A DNA stretch of 40,840 nucleotides from Candidatus Saccharibacteria bacterium UBA5145 (GTDB lineage: Bacteria; Patescibacteriota; Saccharimonadia; Saccharimonadales; UBA4665), in the NCBI GenBank assembly GCA_002413865.1, contig DHXX01000012.1:95583-136422 (forward strand), in the 5' to 3' direction. Shown one piece after another: positions 23,848 through 31,260 of this stretch (positions within the stretch are counted from its first letter, which is position 1; every line of letters starts with the position of its first letter). Position numbers and translations under genes: made by a program. A model generated the notes under the pieces. It made no database searches and was not told the DNA's origin. It saw nothing but the letters and a program-made list of their open reading frames with translations.

Positions 23848-24110
23848 CTTTTTTTCTTGGTCGGAGCAGAACTCGGTTCTGCGACTAGAGATTTTGCAAC
23901 GCAAAATATCGTAGTCACAGGTTCGGCGCAGCGAGGACGCGCGCAGATGTTTACATCGAGCACGCCGCAGCGAAGGAGCGGAATGAAATGGAGCGATCCT
24001 GTCCCCGCAACCAAACCATCAAACCTACCCCTTAATTCACAAAAATCGCATCTGTTAGAGGACAGACCTCCGGGTCCCTGGGTCCTCTGGGGTTACCCTC
24101 CCACGAATCA
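23848..24110 (+). repeat. tRNA-fMet-derived palindromic site C
   Basis: TTTTTTCTTGGTC arm; hairpin GCGACTA/TAGTCAC enclosing ATTTTGC-AAC-GCAAAAT (23891-23907); ACAGGTTCG; a 69-bp insert with hairpin GATG-TTTA-CATC (23946-23957); the tRNA 3' end CCTGTCCCCGCAACC (23998-24012); a tail to ATCTGTTAGAGGAC, with an AGAGGAC/GTCCTCT dyad. Very close to site A across 23920-24045. Confidence 0.75.
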
Positions 24111-24180
24111 TCTCGAGCTGGTGAAGCTGTAAAACCTGTTAAACTGCCAGAAGTTATTAGTAATAAGAAGGAGAATAAAC

Positions 24181-24762
24181 ATGAGTGATGAATCCCCAGA
24201 TAGCGATGTAATCATTCTTGACCTATCATCCGAGGAGATTAATGAAGCCTTTGCGAATGCACCGTTGTACCTCAAGAAAGCAATCGTTAAGGCGAGGACC
24301 GCGACCCCCGGTCAACAAGTTAAGACAATATTGGCCAATGGCACCGAAGAGACGGTGAATTCGGCCCAAGAAGGGGATATCATCGTGACGAACCCGGGCG
24401 GCGAAGAGTATATTTTGAAGTTTGAAAAATTTTCAGCCCGCTACGAGGCGCTCGATGATCAGGGAACATTTCGCGCCAAAGGTGTAATACGGGCCATAAC
24501 TAACCCCATCGGCAAAAGCATTAGTGTCAAGGCTCCTTGGGGCGAAGAGCAGTTCGGCGACGCTGAATGTATAGTTGCCGCCACCTACGACCCATTACGG
24601 CCTGACGAAGTAAGCACCGACAGGTACATTATTGGAAAAGAAGAGTTCCTGGCGACTTATGAACTTACGGATAAGGACCCCGATTCAGACCCTAACAAAC
24701 TTGGAGGGTTGACCACTCCAAGTCAGGTTGCCGACGAGCTTTTGGCTGAAATGCCCCAGTAG
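24181..24762 (+). CDS. PGDYG-like protein of unknown function (module 3)
   Basis: 193-aa soluble acidic protein. The middle (about 55-105: SAQEGDIIVTNPGGEEYILKFEKFSARYE) has the 'GD-x-x-V...G-x-x-Y...F..RYE' spacing that I associate with PGDYG-type domains; a weaker second half (FRAKGVIRAITNPIGKSISV...WGEEQFGDAECIVAATYDP) may be a repeat of the same fold. No catalytic residues are known. AAGGAG lies 8-9 nt before the ATG, a textbook ribosome site unlike most flanking genes. Confidence 0.6.
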   Translation: MSDESPDSDVIILDLSSEEINEAFANAPLYLKKAIVKARTATPGQQVKTILANGTEETVNSAQEGDIIVTNPGGEEYILKFEKFSARYEALDDQGTFRAKGVIRAITNPIGKSISVKAPWGEEQFGDAECIVAATYDPLRPDEVSTDRYIIGKEEFLATYELTDKDPDSDPNKLGGLTTPSQVADELLAEMPQ

Positions 24763-24778
24763 CAGGCCGAGTCTTGAA

Positions 24779-25453
24779 CTAGGGGAGTATGACAGGCACT
24801 ATGTTTTTGTAGATTTCATCTAGGGCATCGCGCGCGGTAGTCACACTATCGAATTGCAGATTTTCGCGGGATTGATTATCTAAAAGCTCTGGATCGTCGA
24901 TGTCTAATTCGCGGGTGACTAAGACTGCGTCTCTCATCCTCCGCAATTGGCGTATTGTCTGAATCGATTTGTTATCCACTTCATCTTTTTTGGTTCCTAT
25001 ATGCGCCAGTAATACTTCAAATAACTCCATTAGGTAGTTTAGCGCTGCTTTTTGGGTAGAGCGCTCTTCGGGTACAACTAGCTGTTGGAGGGCTCTGTAA
25101 AGGTTTTGCCCGGCGATATTAATTTCAGGGTGGGCGCTAGTTATGTAGCTGCGGGACCAGTTATCGAGAATTTGGATAACTTCGTCAAACGACATTGCTA
25201 ATGTATTGTTTTGCATTTGCTCTGCAGAGTGGATTTCGTGCGCCAAGGATCGCTCGGCTTCGCTCCACTGAACGCTCTGTTCGAGGGCCTTTTGAGCGCT
25301 GTCGAATCGATTACTGTTATCCAAGCGTATCAATTCAGCCGCGCAGTCGCCCAGATTACTTTTTGTATTTGTATCGTTCGTTCGTTCGATTAGTCTTTTG
25401 GATCGTTCAGCTAGTTCAACGGAACGAGCTTTTAGTAATTCTTCATTATCCAT
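24779..25453 (-). CDS. Unknown helical protein (module 3)
   Basis: 224 aa from ATG 25453 (MDNEELLKARSVELAERSKR). The frame stays open upstream to 25573, but that part runs into repeat site D and has unlikely composition. The protein is almost all helical, highly charged, with probable coiled coils (about 1-30 and 60-90) and no membrane segment or cysteine. No domain recognised. Convergent with the PGDYG-like gene, 17 bp between stops. The layout (helical, soluble, AT-rich, inside an island with a restriction system) is compatible with a defence or regulatory role, but nothing shows it. Confidence 0.65.
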   Translation of the reverse strand: MDNEELLKARSVELAERSKRLIERTNDTNTKSNLGDCAAELIRLDNSNRFDSAQKALEQSVQWSEAERSLAHEIHSAEQMQNNTLAMSFDEVIQILDNWSRSYITSAHPEINIAGQNLYRALQQLVVPEERSTQKAALNYLMELFEVLLAHIGTKKDEVDNKSIQTIRQLRRMRDAVLVTRELDIDDPELLDNQSRENLQFDSVTTARDALDEIYKNIVPVILP

Positions 25454-25547
25454 AACCCCAATCTTAACGGAATCGGACGAGTAATTAAAATTAATCGGTC
25501 GTGTCGTTGGCCGCTTGCCCGATCTAACCGGCCGAAAAATAGCGTGC

Positions 25548-25660
25548 GCCGCCCGGTCGGAGCCGCCAATCATCCACCTCCACCCCTCAATTCACAAAAA
25601 CCCCATCTGTTAAAGGTTCAACCTCTGGGTCAGAGGACGGACATCTGGGTCCGTATGTTT
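25548..25660 (+). repeat. Decayed island site D (tail portion only)
   Basis: It keeps GAGCCGCCAATCATCCACCTCC, matching the altered tRNA-end/tail boundary, and ACCCCTCAATTCACAAAAACCCC-ATCTGTTAAAGGTTCAACCTCTGGGTC as in sites A and E, plus a CCTCTG-GGT-CAGAGG hairpin. The GGTTCG half and the full tRNA end are gone. Confidence 0.55.
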
Positions 25661-25711
25661 GCCCATGGCTTTAGGTTTTGCATGTTTGCCATATTATTCT
25701 CTGTATTCTCG

Positions 25712-27142
25712 CTAATTATTGAAGAAAACTTTTTCCGAGAAGACTTTTCTTGCACTACGTTGTAATTGGTCGGCCTTCTTAAGCGCTAAACGACCGGCTG
25801 AAACCCTTTCATTAACTGCATCAACTATCTCGGACTGTATTTTAGGGGAAGGTAGGGGGATTATAGTTTCGTCTAATTCTTTTTGACCAATACGCATTCT
25901 TGAAGATCCGGTCAGCGCATAGGCCCACTGCATGAGTACGTAATCGCTTCTCAGTATTGACCATAAATACTCTAGGGTTACGTCGGCGCTATCCAGGGCT
26001 AATGGAATAAATTCACTTGAGCCAACAGCCCCATCATATTCATTTGGGATAATCGCTACTTTACCTTTCTCTGGCTGCATCTTAGAGATAAGTAACGTGT
26101 TTGAAGCTAACAGAACTTTTTCTGAGCCTAGCTTGCTAACTTCCTTTACGTTGACTATTTGTCCAATGCTCTCATCTACTTGCTCTAGATCGATGAGCTT
26201 ATAGAAATCGGCCGGAATAAGCCTGCCCGTCACTGGCTTCTTAGTGAGGTTGCCCAACGTGTTGTGTGGATTTTTTTTGAGCGAATTCAGCAAGCTCTTT
26301 CGTAGCGGGTTATTGAAAAGAGCGTCCAGCCTCATTTCTAGATCATCCGTAAGGCTTTGCTCAAAAATATCCACACCACTTTTAGCATCTGGAATCATTA
26401 TCCCTAGTTTTTGAGCCACTACTGCCCGTGACTGTTTAATAAGTTCTAGACCCTTACGTCTCTCAGAGTGGGCTTCTTCGAGAAGTTGGTGTACTTCATT
26501 AAGAATTTGTTCTTGTTCTTTAGTATCATATGATTCCCCATCAAAAGGAATATATATCTCGATATTTCTGCAGCTCTGCATACTCAATTTATATTGTAGG
26601 GAGCCGACGCTGAATCGTTCAGTCTGAGTTTTGACATATTCGCTGTCCAAAATGTAGAGCAAGAATTCGGGTAAGATATTGGGATCCGTGACGTGAATTC
26701 TTGCGGCATTGTCACTAACATCACAGACTTCTAGTTCGTCACGGAGTAGCCCGACCTGTCCAATCGTTCCTACAATAGTAATTACAATGTCATCTTTTTT
26801 TATTTGATACTTTTGTATTGCCTGATGGATCTCTCTTGGGAGCTTCACGGAGGACTCCCAGTTAACTCGTAAGTTCTTAATATCCGATGCCCTAATGAAA
26901 GGTATCACACTTGCTTCATCGGGTGTAACAACCGTTCCGGCGGGTAGTCTTTTACCATAATTCACGTCTGAAACTGACTTAAGTGATGTAAGTTTCCGCT
27001 TGTTGCTTGCATGTTTGAGGGAATTAATTTTATCGCGTGCAACCGGATTAAACCATGCACAATCAATGCGATCATCATTTTCGTCTAAGTCGACGCTGAA
27101 TGAGAGTGGTTCAGTTGAGAGTGTACTAGTTGCTGACGCCAT
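25712..27142 (-). CDS. Specificity subunit of a type I/IIB-like restriction-modification system (HsdS family)
   Basis: DNA-recognition subunit that pairs with the fused enzyme encoded just upstream. 476 aa from ATG 27142 (MASATSTLSTEPLSFSV). Two target-recognition domains are seen: one ending near the conserved helix RRKGLELIKQSRAVVAQKLG (about 230-255) and a second ending RLALKKADQLQRSARKVF. Phrases such as YQIKKDDIVITIVGTIGQVG and PLPSPKIQSEIVDAVNE are typical of HsdS half-sites. The two TRDs predict a bipartite target. The start overlaps the end of the upstream gene by 17 nt. Low GC compared with the flanks. Confidence 0.88.
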   Translation of the reverse strand: MASATSTLSTEPLSFSVDLDENDDRIDCAWFNPVARDKINSLKHASNKRKLTSLKSVSDVNYGKRLPAGTVVTPDEASVIPFIRASDIKNLRVNWESSVKLPREIHQAIQKYQIKKDDIVITIVGTIGQVGLLRDELEVCDVSDNAARIHVTDPNILPEFLLYILDSEYVKTQTERFSVGSLQYKLSMQSCRNIEIYIPFDGESYDTKEQEQILNEVHQLLEEAHSERRKGLELIKQSRAVVAQKLGIMIPDAKSGVDIFEQSLTDDLEMRLDALFNNPLRKSLLNSLKKNPHNTLGNLTKKPVTGRLIPADFYKLIDLEQVDESIGQIVNVKEVSKLGSEKVLLASNTLLISKMQPEKGKVAIIPNEYDGAVGSSEFIPLALDSADVTLEYLWSILRSDYVLMQWAYALTGSSRMRIGQKELDETIIPLPSPKIQSEIVDAVNERVSAGRLALKKADQLQRSARKVFSEKVFFNN

Positions 27143-29012
27143 CTTGAAACCTTTCAAATGATTCAAGTATCTGACTGAGATCTCCCAACTCTGAAGTTTC
27201 TCTGCCAGCATCGTTATGACCGACATCTTTACTGATTGCCATAAAGACCTTAGGTTGAACTTCCTGACCATCTCTTCGCTTAGTAAGATAGATCACCGAT
27301 GTTTTTACACCTGCATCTGCGTTCACGAATGTGTTACGTGGTAAAGATATTATCGCGCGAATAATGAACTTCTCCCTCAACCAAATACGGAATCGTTTCA
27401 TTGACTCGCCTTGACCCTCTGTGTTCAGGACACTTTCATCTATGACGGTAAGTAACTTGCCGCCAGGCTTCAAAATGTCATAGTAGCGCTCCATGAACAT
27501 AATGTTAGACTTCAGGGAGCTCACCGTTTTTCCGCCAAGACTAGAAATTTTGTATTGATCCAGTATTCGTTTCTCGTCGTCTTTGCTGCGTTCATATTTC
27601 ATACTGAACGGGGGATTGGTAAGAACCACATCAAACTTTTTTGTATTTGTAAGAACTTTAAGTTCACGTCGTTCATTCGCGAGGTCTCTGTCAATTCCTT
27701 CTTCTACGAGAAGATCTTTATCAAGAGCATCAGCAAGAAATATATGGCTTCCCCCATCACCATGAAGGTACATATTCATACGTGTAATAGGGATGATGTC
27801 GTCTTCGCTAGCATCAATTCCAAAGAGAGAATCTTCACGAATTGCCTTTTTTAATTTTTCTGGCTGTGAAGCTCCGCTAGGTATCTTTTTAAATAAATCA
27901 CTAAGGGCAAAAATTAAAAATCCACCGGTCCCGCACGAACCGTCTATGACAGAGTCAGGTATATAGTCGCCAGTCTCGGAGTCTCGTCTTATTTGCAGAT
28001 CCGCCATTCTCGTCATGAACTTAACAACTGAACGGGGTGTAAAGAATTGCCCTAATTCTTTACCTCGAACAGCCGAAGCCAAGAAAATTTCAAATACCTT
28101 TCCGTTAATATCGTCTTCGACACTTCTCAGGTTGAGGTTCTCAATCATCTCTACGATTGCCCTAAGAGTTGAAGGCGTAAGGTTTATGCGTTCATTTTTC
28201 TGGAATATTCTTTTCTTTTCTCCACGCGCTACTAACACTTCCAAGTCTTCTCGTTCTTGCTCGAAAAGTGTATTGACCCAATCTAAGTTACTGTTCTGAT
28301 CAATGGCGTGAACGCTGAATTTGAAATCGTTAATGGTGACGTCTTTACCGGATAAAATTTTTTCTTGAACTTTTCTATCCTCGTTCATTTTTACAAACAA
28401 GACTTTGGTAAATTCATAAAATGCCTTTTTTGGCCCTATTTTTTGCTTGCGCCTAATTAAATCGTGAGCTTGTTTGAAGATTCCCTTCAGCTCTATTAAA
28501 TCGGGTGTTTTGAACTCAAAAATATTATCATCAGCAGCTATTGTTTTTCGCAGCGAATTGAATGATATATATTCTTTGAGTTTCTCGTAATTTTTGTTTT
28601 TGTCGCTGAAATCATCAAAGTCGAGTTTAAGTAGAGGCTTCGCTTCATCAACTCTAGCTAACGTAGTAACTATGCCATTTGTGGCCAAGACTAGCTGTAT
28701 AGGGTTTTTGCCAATGAAACCTCTGTTAACAACTGTTGCATAATCTTGAGCTTCTGAGAGGTACTTATCTAGTGGTTCTTCGGGATGCTTGGCCTCAACT
28801 ATTAACAAAGGGGTCTTCCCGTATTGTAATTGGTAATCTGGTATGTGCTTTTTCTTCTTTGCCCCCTTGCCAAACTCGTAAGCTGGGATGGCGTGCTTAG
28901 TTAGAATGTTAGTATCTTTCCAGCCTAGATCTTTGAGCAATCTGGCAACAAAAAATTGTTCGACATCGCTTTCATTACGGAGTACTGATTTTTCACAAAA
29001 TTTGTTCTTCAT
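27126..29012 (-). CDS. Fused restriction endonuclease-adenine methyltransferase (BcgI-like type IIB/IIG)
   Basis: 628 aa. The N-terminal domain (about 1-160) has a PD-(D/E)xK-type nuclease core, P58-D59 and E73-A74-K75 in IPDYQL...LLIVEAKHP, of the HSDR_N kind. It is followed by a helical linker (165-300) and an N6-adenine methyltransferase: QFFTPRSVVKFM (about 322-333), motif I DGSCGTGG (357-364) and motif IV NPPF (466-469). No helicase/translocase HsdR is present here. Nuclease plus MTase in one chain with a separate S subunit is the BcgI plan (BcgIA/BcgIB), so cleavage near a bipartite site is the likely activity. GAAGGGG ribosome site. The lone operon of its module. Confidence 0.85.
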   Translation of the reverse strand: MKNKFCEKSVLRNESDVEQFFVARLLKDLGWKDTNILTKHAIPAYEFGKGAKKKKHIPDYQLQYGKTPLLIVEAKHPEEPLDKYLSEAQDYATVVNRGFIGKNPIQLVLATNGIVTTLARVDEAKPLLKLDFDDFSDKNKNYEKLKEYISFNSLRKTIAADDNIFEFKTPDLIELKGIFKQAHDLIRRKQKIGPKKAFYEFTKVLFVKMNEDRKVQEKILSGKDVTINDFKFSVHAIDQNSNLDWVNTLFEQEREDLEVLVARGEKKRIFQKNERINLTPSTLRAIVEMIENLNLRSVEDDINGKVFEIFLASAVRGKELGQFFTPRSVVKFMTRMADLQIRRDSETGDYIPDSVIDGSCGTGGFLIFALSDLFKKIPSGASQPEKLKKAIREDSLFGIDASEDDIIPITRMNMYLHGDGGSHIFLADALDKDLLVEEGIDRDLANERRELKVLTNTKKFDVVLTNPPFSMKYERSKDDEKRILDQYKISSLGGKTVSSLKSNIMFMERYYDILKPGGKLLTVIDESVLNTEGQGESMKRFRIWLREKFIIRAIISLPRNTFVNADAGVKTSVIYLTKRRDGQEVQPKVFMAISKDVGHNDAGRETSELGDLSQILESFERFQDGVSN

Positions 29013-29220
29013 TGTAGCCCCTTCATAAATAGCGTAACAGGAATCTCATTCTGCGTAAATAGCGTCAAGCGTATTTTTTGTTATTGAACGATTGACGTCG
29101 GTTATCGAGGGCTTCTTCATGCTGCGTCTTGGTTAGGTTCTAGTGCTGTCCGGTCTAGATAACTCCAGCCACCGTATCAATTCATGACTGATTAGGTTCC
29201 AATTCGAATGCACTTGGGCA
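29013..29220. other. Non-coding lead into site E
   Basis: Upstream region of the restriction-modification operon. A GGTTCC-AATTCGAA...GGGCAACCA stretch (29195-29223) looks like a badly decayed extra copy of a tRNA 3' end. Nothing else is recognised. Confidence 0.4.
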
Positions 29221-29480
29221 ACCAAGAAAAGAGTCCCAACAATGTTGGGGCTTTTTTCTTGGTTCTGAGCCAGCCTCGGTTCTGCGACTAGAGATTTTGC
29301 ATAGCAAATAGCGTAGTCGCAGGTTCGGCGTAGCAAAAGCACGCGCAGGAATGTATTCCGAGCACGCCACAGCGGCGGAGGCCAAAGGCCGATCCTGTCC
29401 CCGCAACCAAAATCACCAAATCCACCCCTCAATTCACAAAAACCCTATCTGTTAGAGGACGGACCTCTGGGTCTGGTAAA
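29221..29480 (+). repeat. tRNA-fMet-derived palindromic site E
   Basis: Terminator-like hairpin CCCAACA-A-TGTTGGG inside AACCAAGAAAA/TTTTCTTGGTT (29221-29263); hairpin TGCGACTA (29283-29290) with TAGTCGCA (29314-29321); GGTTCG; a 64-bp insert with hairpin GGAA-TGTA-TTCC (29348-29359) and GGCC-AAA-GGCC; the tRNA 3' end CCTGTCCCCGCAACC (29394-29408); a tail ATCTGTTAGAGGACGGACCTCTGGGTC. Confidence 0.75.
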
Positions 29481-29595
29481 TACAGAGGCCTAGTTGACGG
29501 TGTCTCGTAGACAGCTCCGGCTCTCTGCATAAGATTACGTGGTAATTATACCCATGTTGTTGGTACTATATAGTTAAAGCGAGGACAGGAGATAT

Positions 29596-30357
29596 ATGGC
29601 TATACCAGAAAAAAGGAAATATAAGAAGAATTATTTATCTCAGATTATATATCAGCTTATGTTTGAAGCTTCCGAATCCATAAATAATGACTCTATGAAA
29701 GCGCTTAGGGATGAGCTCAGCGACGACTACAGCGAGCTAGCCACTATTAAGCAGCAGGGCATTATCCTGCAAAACGATGGAAGCAAATTAAGCGCCGAAA
29801 CTGAAGACACGCTTCTCTGGCAAATTGAGAGTCTAGACAAGAGCCATACGATTGTAGTGGGCAAGGACAGCTTTGCAATTATATTCGTGAAATACGTAAA
29901 CTTCAGGGAATACGAGGTCATAATAACAAAAGCTTTAGGAGCTTTTGTTAGTAAATTCAATGGTATTAAGCAGATAAACCGCTTAGGTTTACGTTATGTA
30001 AATCAAATCAAGCCTAAACTGCCAATGACGCAATGGTCTGATTACATTAGTTCCAAGTTGACAGATTCCTTTAGTTTTGTAGAAGAGAACAAATCAAGGC
30101 GTTCCATGCATAGCATTGTTATAGCGCATGATGAAGAAACGTTAATCAACATCAATTATGGCGTATATAATCAGTATTTTCCTGCACCCATAGTAGATAG
30201 AGAATTTATTCTTGATATAGATGCATATACACCATCAGCTATAGATGTCGGTGATTGCTCAAGATTGCTGGGAAAGTTTAATAAAGAGATTGCTATATAT
30301 TTCGAGCTATCTATTGAAGATAAGTTAAGAGATGAAATGGAGGTTATCGATGCCTAA
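29596..30357 (+). CDS. TIGR04255-like family protein (module 5)
   Basis: 253 aa, soluble. The pattern KKNYLSQIIYQLMFEAS...GIILQNDGSKLSAETEDTLLWQIES...GAFVSKFNGIKQINRLGLRYVNQI matches what I know of the TIGR04255 family: an N-terminal query to a predicted strand, a middle 'W.f.s.d' region and then RLGLRYVN. The family has no established activity and is patchily distributed, often near defence genes. ACAGGAG ribosome site. Its stop overlaps the next small gene's start, so the trio 29596-31105 is probably one operon. Confidence 0.7.
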   Translation: MAIPEKRKYKKNYLSQIIYQLMFEASESINNDSMKALRDELSDDYSELATIKQQGIILQNDGSKLSAETEDTLLWQIESLDKSHTIVVGKDSFAIIFVKYVNFREYEVIITKALGAFVSKFNGIKQINRLGLRYVNQIKPKLPMTQWSDYISSKLTDSFSFVEENKSRRSMHSIVIAHDEETLININYGVYNQYFPAPIVDREFILDIDAYTPSAIDVGDCSRLLGKFNKEIAIYFELSIEDKLRDEMEVIDA

Positions 30358-30520
30358 TAAGAATATAAGAACGGAAAGTGCAAAGCCAGCACGGCAACGA
30401 ACTGATGTGCTGACGTCGCAACCATACAGTCCTACCTCGTACCGATTGATCACTAAAGAGAGTATTAAAATCTACAACCCTAACGTAATCTCTATAAAAA
30501 AACGCATTATTAGCGCCTAA
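30350..30520 (+). CDS. Small basic protein of unknown function (module 5)
   Basis: 56 aa starting MPNKNIRTESAKPARQRTDV. Very basic, no domain. The ATG overlaps the previous stop (ATGCCTAATAA) and a TGGAGG ribosome site lies inside the upstream gene, so it is placed to be translated by coupling. It may be a linker or an antitoxin-like partner, but there is no direct evidence. Confidence 0.55.
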   Translation: MPNKNIRTESAKPARQRTDVLTSQPYSPTSYRLITKESIKIYNPNVISIKKRIISA

Positions 30521-30526
30521 ACTTAG

Positions 30527-31105
30527 ATGTACGTTCCCGCTCAAGCCGGTCGTATAAGGCAAGGTGATATACTCCGAAACCTTGAGTACAGAGACGCCTA
30601 CAATACCTCTGTCGGTACCGTCACGCACAACTTTAGCATTGTGCTCACACAGGATTGTGATTTACTCCAAGACCATAAATCGAGAGCTGCAATGCAAAAG
30701 ACGGAAGCTGAAGAATATGAACTTCTCAAAGGCGACACCCCGCCCAATAATGATAAATTTATAACAAGTGTTCTGGTTTGTCCTGCATTCGTGGCAGAGA
30801 ATCTCAAAGATGGAATTCATCTTGCAATGATAAATTGGAAAATGCAGCGCATAAACAGTAGTTTAAAAGGGCCGGTCTATAGAAACGACAATCCTAGATA
30901 CCATTATTTGGAGTTAGATGAAGGTTTCGGGCTGCCTGCATTGATAGTGGACTTCAAGCACACATTCTCCTTGCCAATAGAGTATCTAAATAAAAAATCA
31001 GAAAATAAGATAGCTAGGCTAGAAGAGATGTACGCACAATCACTGTGTCATAGGCACTCGTATTACGTATCGCGGGTTCCATTGCCTGACGAGATTGATG
31101 ATTAA
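30527..31105 (+). CDS. Unknown protein with a TQDCDL motif (module 5)
   Basis: 192 aa, soluble. A conserved-looking motif IVLTQDCDLLQD (T41-Q-D-C-D-L46) follows a beta-rich start (QAGRIRQGDILRNLEY). Later parts include VLVCPAFVAENL and HYLELDEGFGLPALIVDFKHTFSLP. C44 flanked by two Asp looks like a catalytic or metal site, but no known enzyme family is recognised. I have seen 'QDCDL' proteins described only as hypothetical. Starts 6 bp after the small basic gene; no own ribosome site is obvious. Last gene before site F. Confidence 0.65.
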   Translation: MYVPAQAGRIRQGDILRNLEYRDAYNTSVGTVTHNFSIVLTQDCDLLQDHKSRAAMQKTEAEEYELLKGDTPPNNDKFITSVLVCPAFVAENLKDGIHLAMINWKMQRINSSLKGPVYRNDNPRYHYLELDEGFGLPALIVDFKHTFSLPIEYLNKKSENKIARLEEMYAQSLCHRHSYYVSRVPLPDEIDD

Positions 31106-31120
31106 TGAGGCCGTCAAAGA

Positions 31121-31206
31121 CGTAGGTTCTACTCCTAGCTCGAAGGGTAAAGTGCGCTGTCCTGTCCCCGCAACCCCATCCGTTAGAAGACGAACTGTGC
31201 GTCTAT
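31121..31206 (+). repeat. tRNA-fMet-derived site F, outer end of the island
   Basis: GTAGGTTCT, a 28-bp insert, GTCCTGTCCCCGCAACC (31159-31175), then CATCCGTTAGAAGACGAACTGTGCGTCT. The last part corresponds to the ATCTGTTAGAGG...CCTCT tail of the other sites and pairs as AGACG/CGTCT instead of AGAGG/CCTCT. Confidence 0.65.
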
Positions 31207-31260
31207 CGAGAGCGCAGATGGTATTATGCAATCAGCACAACAGGTTCATGGCCAATATAA

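Larger units (their letters stand above)
20753..31176. mobile_element. Modular genomic island at the 3' end of tRNA-fMet
   Basis: From the tRNA-fMet 3' end to the last copy of its 3' half (31159-31175), the DNA is a string of one- to three-gene modules separated by tRNA-derived palindromic sites (A 20781, B 21743, C 23848, D 25548, E 29221, F 31121). Later modules are AT-rich, and several genes use strong ribosome sites rather than leaderless starts, unlike the flanks. Content includes a restriction-modification pair and a possible defence trio. No integrase, transposase or relaxase lies within it. Tandem integration at the tRNA or a cassette-type exchange would both give this picture. Confidence 0.6.

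Noticed and set aside
20781..31176. Classical integron with attC sites
   Set aside because: The sites have a palindromic plan and gene spacing like attC, but I could not find proper RYYYAAC/GTTRRRY box pairs and no IntI gene is present. Described instead as tRNA-derived sites.
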